Source: Amaricoccus macauensis (lineage in GTDB: Bacteria; Pseudomonadota; Alphaproteobacteria; Rhodobacterales; Rhodobacteraceae). Taken from it: 64,000 nt of DNA. Both the position numbers and the translations under genes were made by a program. The notes under the pieces are model-generated. The model saw only the letters and a program-made list of their open reading frames with translations, did no database searches and was not told where the DNA came from. Shown here piece after piece: positions 57,963-64,000 of this stretch. Every line of letters starts with the position of its first letter. Position 1 is the stretch's first letter. Where the stretch lies: NCBI RefSeq assembly GCF_014201905.1, contig NZ_JACHFM010000001.1, forward strand, positions 546,994 to 610,993, written 5' to 3'.

Positions 57963-58811
57963 TCAGCGCAGGTTGAAGCGGATCGGCACGGTGAACGTGC
58001 CGGCAGCACCGGGCGGCGGTGCCGGCACCGGCGAGGCGCGCCGCATGAGCGCGACGACCTCGCCGTCGAGATCGGCGAACCCCGAGGATTTCACCAGCTT
58101 GGACGCGAGGATATTGCCCGCGTCGTCGATGGTGAAGCGGACGTGGGCGACGCCCTCCTCGCGCCGGCTCTGCGCCGCGCGCGGGTAGCGCTTCTTGCGG
58201 TTCAGGTGCGCGCTCAGCTTCGATTGCCACGCGGCCGGTGCGACCTGCCCGGCCGAGCCCGACCCGCTGTCACGCGCCGCGGCCTTCGGTGCAGGTGCCG
58301 CGGCATCGGACTTCGCGGCCTGCTGCTGCTTCTTCGGCGCCGGGGGGGTCGGCTTCTCGGCCTTCCTCTCCGCCTCGACGGGTGGCGGCTTTTCCACCTG
58401 ACGCTCGGGCGGTGGCAGCACCACCTCGGGGACGACCGTGGGCGGCACCGGAGCGGGCGCGAGATCGGGCGGTGGGGTGAGCGGCGTGAGCTCCGTCGGC
58501 GGCGTGAGCTGGTCCTCGGCCATGGCGGGCGCGTCGGGCGTGTCGAGCGCCTCGGGAGCCACCACTTCCTGCTGATCGACGAGGTCGGGCGCCATTTCCA
58601 TCATGTCGGACTGCGGCGCGACCGTCTCGGGCGCGAGTTCGATCATCACCGCGGGCGGCGGCGAGGCGGGAAGCGCCACCGGCGATGGCTGGTGCAGCGC
58701 GAGCCACGCGGCGCCACCATGGGCGAGCACGGCGGCGACGGCAGCGCTTCCCCAGAGGAGCGCGGTCCGCCCCACGGGCGGCGGCTCCCAGGATGGGGCC
58801 GCCATGGTCAC
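57963..58811 (-). CDS. TonB-family energy transducer
   Basis: A 282-residue protein. An N-terminal membrane anchor (about residues 15-40) is followed by a long Pro/Lys/Ala-rich spacer across the periplasm and the TonB C-terminal domain (KLSAHLNRKKRYPRAAQSRR, then GVAHVRFTIDDAGN). It couples the proton gradient, through ExbB/ExbD, to outer-membrane receptors. Its start overlaps exbD by four bases. No receptor gene lies nearby. Confidence 0.9.
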   Translation of the reverse strand: MTMAAPSWEPPPVGRTALLWGSAAVAAVLAHGGAAWLALHQPSPVALPASPPPAVMIELAPETVAPQSDMMEMAPDLVDQQEVVAPEALDTPDAPAMAEDQLTPPTELTPLTPPPDLAPAPVPPTVVPEVVLPPPERQVEKPPPVEAERKAEKPTPPAPKKQQQAAKSDAAAPAPKAAARDSGSGSAGQVAPAAWQSKLSAHLNRKKRYPRAAQSRREEGVAHVRFTIDDAGNILASKLVKSSGFADLDGEVVALMRRASPVPAPPPGAAGTFTVPIRFNLR

Positions 58812-59269
58812 GGGCGGGCTCCCGCCGCCGGTGCCGACGCATCCGGTACCTGTTCGAGGCCGACGAGGGCGACCTTGAGGTATCCGGCTTCACGCAGCAG
58901 GTTCATGACCTTCATGAGCTCGCCATACTCGACCTTCTGGTCGGCGCGCAGGAAGATCCGCGCCTCGTGGTCGCCCTTCGCGGCCTTGTCGAGGTCCGCC
59001 GCCAGTGCCTCGCGCGCCACGGGAAGCTCGCCGAGCACCAGCCCGAGGTCGCTCCTGACCGTCAGGTAGACCGGTTCGGTCGGGCGGGGCTGCGGCGTTG
59101 CGGAGGACCCGGGCAGATCGACCGGCACATCGACCGTCGCGAGCGGGGCCGCGATCATGAAGATGATGAGGAGCACCAGCATGACGTCGATGAACGGCGT
59201 CACGTTGATCTCGTGGACTTCCTCGATGTCATCGCTCCCGGCGGAGCGTGGTGAGAGAGAGCCCGCCAT
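58808..59269 (-). CDS. exbD: ExbD biopolymer transport protein
   Basis: A 153-residue inner-membrane protein with one N-terminal helix that includes the conserved Asp (INVTPFIDVMLVLLIIFMIA) and a periplasmic domain (VYLTVRSDLGLVLGE). It forms the proton channel with ExbB. Four bases separate it from the exbB stop, and its end overlaps tonB. Confidence 0.94.
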   Translation of the reverse strand: MAGSLSPRSAGSDDIEEVHEINVTPFIDVMLVLLIIFMIAAPLATVDVPVDLPGSSATPQPRPTEPVYLTVRSDLGLVLGELPVAREALAADLDKAAKGDHEARIFLRADQKVEYGELMKVMNLLREAGYLKVALVGLEQVPDASAPAAGARP

Positions 59270-59273
59270 GACG

Positions 59274-60350
59274 CTACTCCGCTGCCCGGGCGAGCGGGAT
59301 GACCGCGAGGCGCCGGTGGTCGAAATCGCGGCTCACCAGCCGCTCGACGCCCGCCGCCGCGTCGGCGAGCTTCGCACGATAGGCCGCGATCCAGCGGGCG
59401 AAGACGTTGTAGATCACCACTGCCGGGATCGCCGCGACGAGACCGATGGCGGTGGCGAGCAGCGCCTCGGCGATGCCGGGGGCGACGACCGCGAGGTTCG
59501 TGGTCTTTGACTCCGAGATGCCGATGAAGCTGTTCATGATACCCCAGACCGTGCCGAAGAGCCCGACGAACGGCGCGGTGGAGCCGATCGTCGCGAGGAT
59601 ACCGGTGCCAACCATCAACCGCCGCCCGGCTCCCGCCTCGATGCGCGAGAGATGCGACGAGACCCGCGGCAACAGACCCTGCGGCCCTTCGTCGAGGGTG
59701 GCGGCACTCGCCGCGACCTCCGCGGAGGCAGCGCGCACCATCGCCGCCGCCGGCCCGCCGCGCTCGCCAAGCTGGGTGGCGGCGGTGGCAAGCTGCCGCG
59801 CCCCGAGGATCGTCGCGAGATCGCGGCGCAGGCGGGCGCCCGCGCCGAGGATTTCGAGGCTCTTGGCGAGCAGCACCGTCCAGGTGACGAGCGACGCGAT
59901 GGCAAGGCCGACCATCACGCCCTTCACCACGATGTCGGCGTGCATGAACATGTTCCACGGCGACAGATCGACGGGGAGCGTGCCCGCCGCTTCCTCCGCG
60001 ACAGGGTCCGCGGCCATCGGGCTTTCGGCCGGGACCGCACCGGAGGCTGCCGGCCCTTCGGGTGCTGCACGCGCAGGGGTATCAGCCGTTGTCGCTGCCG
60101 GTGCCTGCGGGGCGGCGAGCGGGGGTGTCGCGGGCTCTGACGGTACGGGTGACCCCGGCGGTGCGAGCACCGGCGATGACTGGGGCGCTGGCTGGGGCGC
60201 TGGCTGGACCGGACCTGCTTCCGTTGCCGGTGGCAGTGGTGCCTGCGGCGCGGCCTCAGGGCTCTGCGCCAGCCCCTGCCCTGCCGACGCGCCCAGAAGC
60301 GCCACGGCGAATGTCAGTGCAATCAGTCGACCACCGCATGCCTCGGTCAC
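59274..60350 (-). CDS. exbB: ExbB with long N-terminal periplasmic extension
   Basis: A 358-residue ExbB/TolQ-family protein. A signal-like N-terminus (LIALTFAVALLGASAG) and an Ala/Pro-rich stretch of about 90 residues precede the three ExbB helices (from about 125; MNSFIGISESKTTNLAVVAPGIAEALLATAIGL region marks helices 2-3). The GTG at 60350 has AAGGGGGG upstream. Such extended ExbBs are common in alphaproteobacteria. It heads the exbB-exbD-tonB operon. Confidence 0.92.
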   Translation of the reverse strand: MTEACGGRLIALTFAVALLGASAGQGLAQSPEAAPQAPLPPATEAGPVQPAPQPAPQSSPVLAPPGSPVPSEPATPPLAAPQAPAATTADTPARAAPEGPAASGAVPAESPMAADPVAEEAAGTLPVDLSPWNMFMHADIVVKGVMVGLAIASLVTWTVLLAKSLEILGAGARLRRDLATILGARQLATAATQLGERGGPAAAMVRAASAEVAASAATLDEGPQGLLPRVSSHLSRIEAGAGRRLMVGTGILATIGSTAPFVGLFGTVWGIMNSFIGISESKTTNLAVVAPGIAEALLATAIGLVAAIPAVVIYNVFARWIAAYRAKLADAAAGVERLVSRDFDHRRLAVIPLARAAE

Positions 60351-60502
60351 CGGCAATCCCCCCTTCAGGTAAATCTCTAACGTGGCTGGCGGGCGCGGGA
60401 AAGCGCGTGGCTCACTGGGGCGGCTCCGACAGGGAGTCGCCAATTCCCGGGAGAAATAGTCGGGTTTCCAACGGAAGCCAAGACCCGACGGTCTCGGCAC
60501 CC

Positions 60503-61117
60503 TCAACCGTCGCTGAGGCCCGCAAGATGGCGGTCGAGATGCGGCAGGCGATCCTGGCCCCAGAAAAGCTCGTCGCCGACCATGTAGCTCGGCACGCCGA
60601 AGACGCCGCGGCGGATCGCCTCTTCGGTGGTGCGCTCCAGTGTCTCGACCGCCGAGAGCATCCCCCGGTCGGCGAGGCCCGGGTCGAAGCCCGCCGCGCC
60701 GAGGACATCGCGCACCACCTCGTCGTCGGCGATGTCGCGCCCCTCCGCCCAGACCGCGCCGAGAAAGCCGCGCACCAGCGCGCCCACGTCACCGCCCGCG
60801 CCACCGTCTGCGGCCTTCTGCGCCGAGATGATCGCCGCCGACGCCGGCACCGGGTTCGCCGCAAGATATATCGGCTCGGACTTCAGCGGCAGGCCCGCCG
60901 CCTCGGCGACCCGGGCGATGTCGCGCAAGCGGTACTGCCGGCGCGACGGGTGGCGATCCTTCAGCGGTGGCGTGCCCACCTCGGCGAAAATCCGCATGAG
61001 CTGGACCGGGCGGTAGATCACGCGCGCGCCGTGACGTGCCGCCAGCGTCTCGAGCCCGTCCCCCGCCAGATAGGCGTACGGCGACAGCGGATAGAGGAAG
61101 TACTCGATATCGGCCAT
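60503..61117 (-). CDS. 2-Hydroxychromene-2-carboxylate isomerase family (DsbA/GST-kappa fold)
   Basis: A 204-residue thioredoxin-fold protein with the Ser in place of DsbA's Cys (YPLSPYAYLAG), then VIYRPVQLMRIF and VFGVPSYMVGDELFWGQDRL. HCCA isomerases act with glutathione in naphthalene breakdown; in most genomes the family is generic and the substrate unknown. No aromatic catabolic genes adjoin it. It lies between exbB and prs, divergent from prs. Confidence 0.87.
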   Translation of the reverse strand: MADIEYFLYPLSPYAYLAGDGLETLAARHGARVIYRPVQLMRIFAEVGTPPLKDRHPSRRQYRLRDIARVAEAAGLPLKSEPIYLAANPVPASAAIISAQKAADGGAGGDVGALVRGFLGAVWAEGRDIADDEVVRDVLGAAGFDPGLADRGMLSAVETLERTTEEAIRRGVFGVPSYMVGDELFWGQDRLPHLDRHLAGLSDG

Positions 61118-61231
61118 GGTCCGCTCCCGGTGCACCCTTGACCCGAGCTTCCGCAGAATCCGGGGCTTTGCAAGGCCGTACCCCGGTGCTAGGGGAGCGG
61201 TCGTCCCGAGCCGTCCACGTCGCGAGGTCCG

Positions 61232-62254
61232 ATGAACCCCCTGTTCAAACCCAAGTTGATCGCGGGCAATTCGAATCGGCCCCTCGCGAGCGCCATCGCC
61301 CGCCGCATCTCCATGCACCGCGGCGAGACGGTCGAACTGGTCAAGACCCGGGTCGAGCGCTTCAACGACGGCGAGATCTTCGTCGAGGTGTTCGAGAACG
61401 TCCGCGGCGAGGACATGTTCATCATCCAGTCGACGTCGAACCCGGCGAACGACAACCTCATGGAGCTGATGATCATGTGCGACGCCCTGCGTCGCTCCTC
61501 GGCGAACCGCATCACCGCGGTGATGCCGTATTTCGGCTACGCCCGGCAGGATCGCCGCTCCAAGGCCCGCACGCCGATCTCGGCGAAGCTTGTCGCGAAC
61601 CTGCTCACCACGGCCGGGATCGCCCGCGTCCTGACGCTCGACCTGCACGCGGCGCAGATCCAGGGCTTCTTCGACATGCCCGTCGACAACCTCTATGCCG
61701 CTCCGGTCTTTGCCCTCGATATCCGCGCGAACTTCACCGACCTCGAAGCGATCACCGTGGTCTCGCCGGACGTGGGTGGCGTGGCGCGCGCCCGCGAACT
61801 CGCCGAGCGGATCGGCGCCGATCTCGCCATCGTCGACAAGCGCCGCGCCGCGCCGGGCGAGATCGCCTCGATGACGGTGATCGGCGACGTGCAGGACCGG
61901 GTCTGCGTCATGGTCGACGACATCTGCGACACGGCCGGCACGCTGGTGAAGGCGGCGGAGCTTCTGGTCCAACATGGCGCCCGCGAGGTGCACGCCTATA
62001 TCACCCACGGCGTCCTCTCCGGCCCGGCCATCGAGCGGATCAAGAACTCCACCATGAAGAGCCTCGTCATCACCGATTCGATCGAGCTCTCCGAGGCGGC
62101 ACGCGCCACGCCGAACATCCGCGTGGTGACGATGGCGCCGCTCTTCGGCCAGGCGATCCTCAACATTGCCAACGGCACCAGCGTCTCCTCGCTCTTCAGC
62201 GCCGATACCCTCGAGCCGATCTACGAGGCATTCTACCCGACGCGGGCGGCCTGA
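61232..62254 (+). CDS. prs: Ribose-phosphate pyrophosphokinase
   Basis: Makes PRPP from ribose 5-phosphate and ATP for nucleotide, His and Trp synthesis. The 340-residue protein has the ATP loop [20 protein letters not shown], the metal/flexible region [13 protein letters not shown] and the PRPP-binding loop [13 protein letters not shown]. Its length includes a small N-terminal extension typical of the group. A 7-base hairpin follows the stop (62274-62294). Confidence 0.97.
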   Translation: MNPLFKPKLIAGNSNRPLASAIARRISMHRGETVELVKTRVERFNDGEIFVEVFENVRGEDMFIIQSTSNPANDNLMELMIMCDALRRSSANRITAVMPYFGYARQDRRSKARTPISAKLVANLLTTAGIARVLTLDLHAAQIQGFFDMPVDNLYAAPVFALDIRANFTDLEAITVVSPDVGGVARARELAERIGADLAIVDKRRAAPGEIASMTVIGDVQDRVCVMVDDICDTAGTLVKAAELLVQHGAREVHAYITHGVLSGPAIERIKNSTMKSLVITDSIELSEAARATPNIRVVTMAPLFGQAILNIANGTSVSSLFSADTLEPIYEAFYPTRAA

Positions 62255-62273
62255 GGGCCGGCGGAGCGAACGA

Positions 62274-62294
62274 GCGGCGTACCCGGCACGCCGC
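62274..62294. terminator. Hairpin after prs
   Basis: GCGGCGT/ACGCCGC with a 7-base loop, 20 bases after the prs stop. There is no T-run, so termination is uncertain. Confidence 0.35.
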
Positions 62295-62322
62295 GAGAGA
62301 TGCCGCGCGGCAAACCCGGCCC

Positions 62323-62350
62323 TTGCATTTCCCGGCAGACTCCCTAAAAG
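62323..62350 (+). promoter_or_regulatory. Candidate promoter of rpsF-rpsR-rplI
   Basis: TTGCAT (62323-62328), 16-base spacer and TAAAAG (62345-62350). The start site would be near 62357, giving a leader of about 95 bases. Confidence 0.55.
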
Positions 62351-62390
62351 ACCGCATCCCTCCAGACAGGTTTCTCGCGCAGCCTCTCGT

Positions 62391-62424
62391 ACCGGGCCAG
62401 GAGGGGTTCGTCGGCCCGGTTTTG
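62391..62424 (+). promoter_or_regulatory. Structured leader hairpin of the rpsF operon
   Basis: An 8-base perfect stem ACCGGGCC/GGCCCGGT with a 14-base loop, followed by TTTTG, 29 bases before the rpsF ATG. It may be an attenuator or a binding site for S6:S18 as in other bacterial rpsF leaders. Confidence 0.5.
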
Positions 62425-62452
62425 AAGCGCGCCGTAAATGACAGGTGAACGG

Positions 62453-62839
62453 ATGTCGCTCTACGAGCACGTCTTCATCGCGCGTCAGGATCTCTCCAAC
62501 GCGCAGGCCGAGGGGCTCATCGAGCACTTCGGCCAGGTCCTCAAGGACAACGGCGGCTCGGTCGTCGGCCAGGAATACTGGGGCCTGAAGACCATGGCCT
62601 ACAAGATCAACAAGAACCGCAAGGGGCACTATGCCTTCCTGCGCTCCGACGCACCCGCCCCGGCGGTGCAGGAGATGGAACGCCTGATGCGGCTCCACGA
62701 GGACGTGATGCGCGTCCTGACCGTGAAGGTCGACAAGCACGAGGAAGGTCCCTCGGCGGTCGTCCAGGCCCGCAGCCAGCGCGACGATCGTGATCGTGAC
62801 CGTGGCCCGCGTCGGCCGCGTCGCGAGGATGAGAACTGA
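62453..62839 (+). CDS. rpsF: 30S ribosomal protein S6
   Basis: A 128-residue bS6 ([40 protein letters not shown]) with a C-terminal Arg/Asp-rich tail ([15 protein letters not shown]) as in many alphaproteobacteria. The Met at 62453 gives the standard N-terminus; a start 15 bases upstream is less likely. First of three ribosomal genes. Confidence 0.97.
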   Translation: MSLYEHVFIARQDLSNAQAEGLIEHFGQVLKDNGGSVVGQEYWGLKTMAYKINKNRKGHYAFLRSDAPAPAVQEMERLMRLHEDVMRVLTVKVDKHEEGPSAVVQARSQRDDRDRDRGPRRPRREDEN

Positions 62840-62852
62840 GGGGTAGAGCACC

Positions 62853-63080
62853 ATGGCACAGCGTCCGTTTTTCCGCCGCCGCAAGTCCTGCCCGTTCTCC
62901 GGCGCCAACGCGCCCGCGATCGACTACAAGGACGTGAAGCTCCTGCAGCGCTACATCTCCGAGCGGGGCAAGATCGTCCCCTCGCGGATCACCGCCGTCT
63001 CGTCGAAGAAGCAGCGCGAGCTCGCGCGCGCGATCAAGCGCGCCCGCTTCGTCGCGCTCCTGCCCTACGCAGTGAAGTAA
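62853..63080 (+). CDS. rpsR: 30S ribosomal protein S18
   Basis: A 75-residue bS18 ([37 protein letters not shown]). It pairs with S6 on the 30S platform. It lies 13 bases after rpsF and ten before rplI. Confidence 0.98.
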   Translation: MAQRPFFRRRKSCPFSGANAPAIDYKDVKLLQRYISERGKIVPSRITAVSSKKQRELARAIKRARFVALLPYAVK

Positions 63081-63090
63081 GGAGGCCACG

Positions 63091-63693
63091 ATGCAAGTCG
63101 TTCTGCTCGAACGGGTCGCCAAGCTCGGCCAGATGGGGGAGGTCGTCGCGGTAAAGGACGGCTACGCCCGCAACTTCCTGCTGCCGCAGGGCAAGGCTCT
63201 GCGCGCCACCGAGGCGAACCTCAAGCGCTTCGAGAACGAGCGCGCCCAGCTCGAGGCCCGCAACCTCGAGGCCAAGGCCGAGGCCGAGAAGGTCGCCGCC
63301 CGCATTGACGGCGAAGCCTTCGTTGTGATCCGCTCCGCCTCCGACGGCGGCGCGCTCTTCGGTTCGGTCACCACCCGTGACATCGCCGACGCGTCCACGG
63401 AGGGCGGCTTCTCGCTCGACAAGCGCCAGGTGGTCCTCGATCATCCGATCAAGGAGCTTGGCCTGCACCCGGTGACCATCGTCCTCCACCCGGAAGTGAG
63501 CGCGACGATCTCGATCAACGTCGCCCGCAGCCAGGAAGAGGCCGAGATCCAGGCCTCCGGCAAGACCATTCAGGAGCTCCAGGCCGAGGCGGACGCCGCG
63601 GCCGAGTTCGACATCCAGGAACTCTTCGACGACATCGGCGGCGCGGCCAACGATGACGACGCGGGCCTGGTGCGGACCCCGGAGAACAACTGA
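63091..63693 (+). CDS. rplI: 50S ribosomal protein L9
   Basis: A 200-residue bL9: N-terminal domain ([32 protein letters not shown]), long connecting helix and C-terminal RNA-binding domain, plus an acidic tail of about 50 residues typical of alphaproteobacteria. AAGGAGG precedes the ATG. Last gene of the operon. Confidence 0.98.
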   Translation: MQVVLLERVAKLGQMGEVVAVKDGYARNFLLPQGKALRATEANLKRFENERAQLEARNLEAKAEAEKVAARIDGEAFVVIRSASDGGALFGSVTTRDIADASTEGGFSLDKRQVVLDHPIKELGLHPVTIVLHPEVSATISINVARSQEEAEIQASGKTIQELQAEADAAAEFDIQELFDDIGGAANDDDAGLVRTPENN

Positions 63694-63720
63694 GCCCGCG
63701 AGCCATCGCGGCGTGAAACC

Positions 63721-63760
63721 GAAGCGCTCCGCCGGTCTGCCGGCGGGGCGCTTCGCTTTT
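63721..63760 (+). terminator. Rho-independent terminator after rplI
   Basis: A 14-pair stem (63721-63734 with 63741-63754, one T-G wobble) and a 6-base loop, followed by GCTTTTC. It lies 28 bases past the rplI stop. Confidence 0.85.
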
Positions 63761-63779
63761 CGTCAGGTGGGTTGACGAT

Positions 63780-64000
63780 TCAGGCTCCGGGCCGTCGGCG
63801 CACGAACCGCTGCTCCCGGACGTCGGCACCCCACTGCGAGCCGGCGCGCTCCTCGGCGAGGGTGAAGCCGTGTTCGTCATAGAGGTGACGCGCCGCGTCG
63901 AGGCCGCCGAACGTCCAGAGATGCGTTTCAACGAAGTCGCATGCATCGACGAAGGCGAGCGCAGCCCCGAGCAACTTCCGGCAGCCGCCGCCTCTGGCGC
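63780..64000 (-). CDS. GNAT acetyltransferase (5' part cut by window)
   Basis: C-terminal 73 residues of a GNAT protein; the frame is open to the window edge. The acetyl-CoA loop is partly visible (RGGGCRKLLGAALAFVD), followed by LWTFGGLDAARHLYDEHGFT and the end REQRFVRRRPGA. This C-terminus is common in MarR-GNAT fusion proteins, so an N-terminal MarR domain may lie outside. It converges on the rplI operon. Confidence 0.85.
   Translation of the reverse strand, partial: ARGGGCRKLLGAALAFVDACDFVETHLWTFGGLDAARHLYDEHGFTLAEERAGSQWGADVREQRFVRRRPGA

Noticed and set aside
60503..62908. 801-codon minus-strand frame spanning prs and rpsF
   Set aside because: Only the last 204 codons (from 61117) form a real protein; the rest is antisense to prs and rpsF.

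Overview
The window is GC-rich (roughly 68-70 %), densely coded DNA from an alphaproteobacterium, most likely a member of the Rhodobacterales (Rhodobacteraceae/Paracoccaceae). The main reasons are the gene orders rplU-rpmA-GNAT-obgE-proB-proA and ccmI-ruvX-DUF1289, the DUF1244, DUF853, IalB-like and DUF1028 families, a LexA box of the alphaproteobacterial type (GTTC-N7-GTTC), and an ExbB with a long Ala/Pro-rich N-terminal extension. No rRNA, tRNA, CRISPR array, insertion sequence, prophage or attachment site was seen. Because of the high GC content, long shadow ORFs lie antisense to nearly every gene; these were left out.

Region by region. 1-3.5 kb: the end of an aldo/keto reductase, a VOC protein and a GH43 beta-xylosidase. 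3.6-7.8 kb: a signalling cassette made of a NarL-type response regulator, a FIST-domain sensor and a PAS/histidine-kinase/REC hybrid kinase, resembling NosP/NahK. 7.9-15.5 kb: lytic transglycosylase, NYN-LOTUS protein, FUSC-like membrane protein, MFS transporter, cardiolipin synthase and a Cys-type sulfatase. 15.5-22.7 kb: housekeeping genes for proline synthesis, Obg, L27/L21, CcmI and RuvX. 22.8-25.8 kb: a ribose/fructose-type ABC importer with its binding protein divergent from the ATPase and permease. 25.8-28.9 kb: radC, an apparently LexA-controlled 40-residue membrane peptide, greA and a membrane protein of unknown function. 28.9-35.2 kb: a one-carbon/corrinoid cluster (RACo-type activase, methyl-H4folate methyltransferase, an MTHFR paralogue, a virulence-factor family protein and metF). 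35.3-41.1 kb: small conserved genes, an IalB-like protein, a HerA-like ATPase, DUF1028 and RidA. 41.1-50.9 kb: a CzcO-like flavoprotein divergent from a sugar operon (LacI regulator, XylA, sugar epimerase, orphan ORF, Gfo/Idh dehydrogenase, ABC importer). 51-58 kb: an uncharacterised envelope/glycan cluster with two glycosyltransferases and an alginate-lyase-like lipoprotein. 58-60.4 kb: TonB-ExbD-ExbB. 60.5-64 kb: a DsbA-like isomerase, prs, rpsF-rpsR-rplI and the end of a GNAT gene.

How the genes work together. The sugar operon couples uptake (binding protein, permease, double ATPase) to isomerisation, epimerisation and NAD(P)-dependent oxidation under a LacI-type repressor that is translationally coupled to xylA. 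The one-carbon cluster could move methyl groups from a corrinoid protein (not in the window) to tetrahydrofolate and oxidise them through MetF. The most unusual items are the SOS-type small membrane protein between radC and greA, the structured greA leader, the 51-58 kb glycan cluster, and an orphan 95-codon frame fitted exactly into the sugar operon. All family assignments come from reading the sequence; no database search was run.
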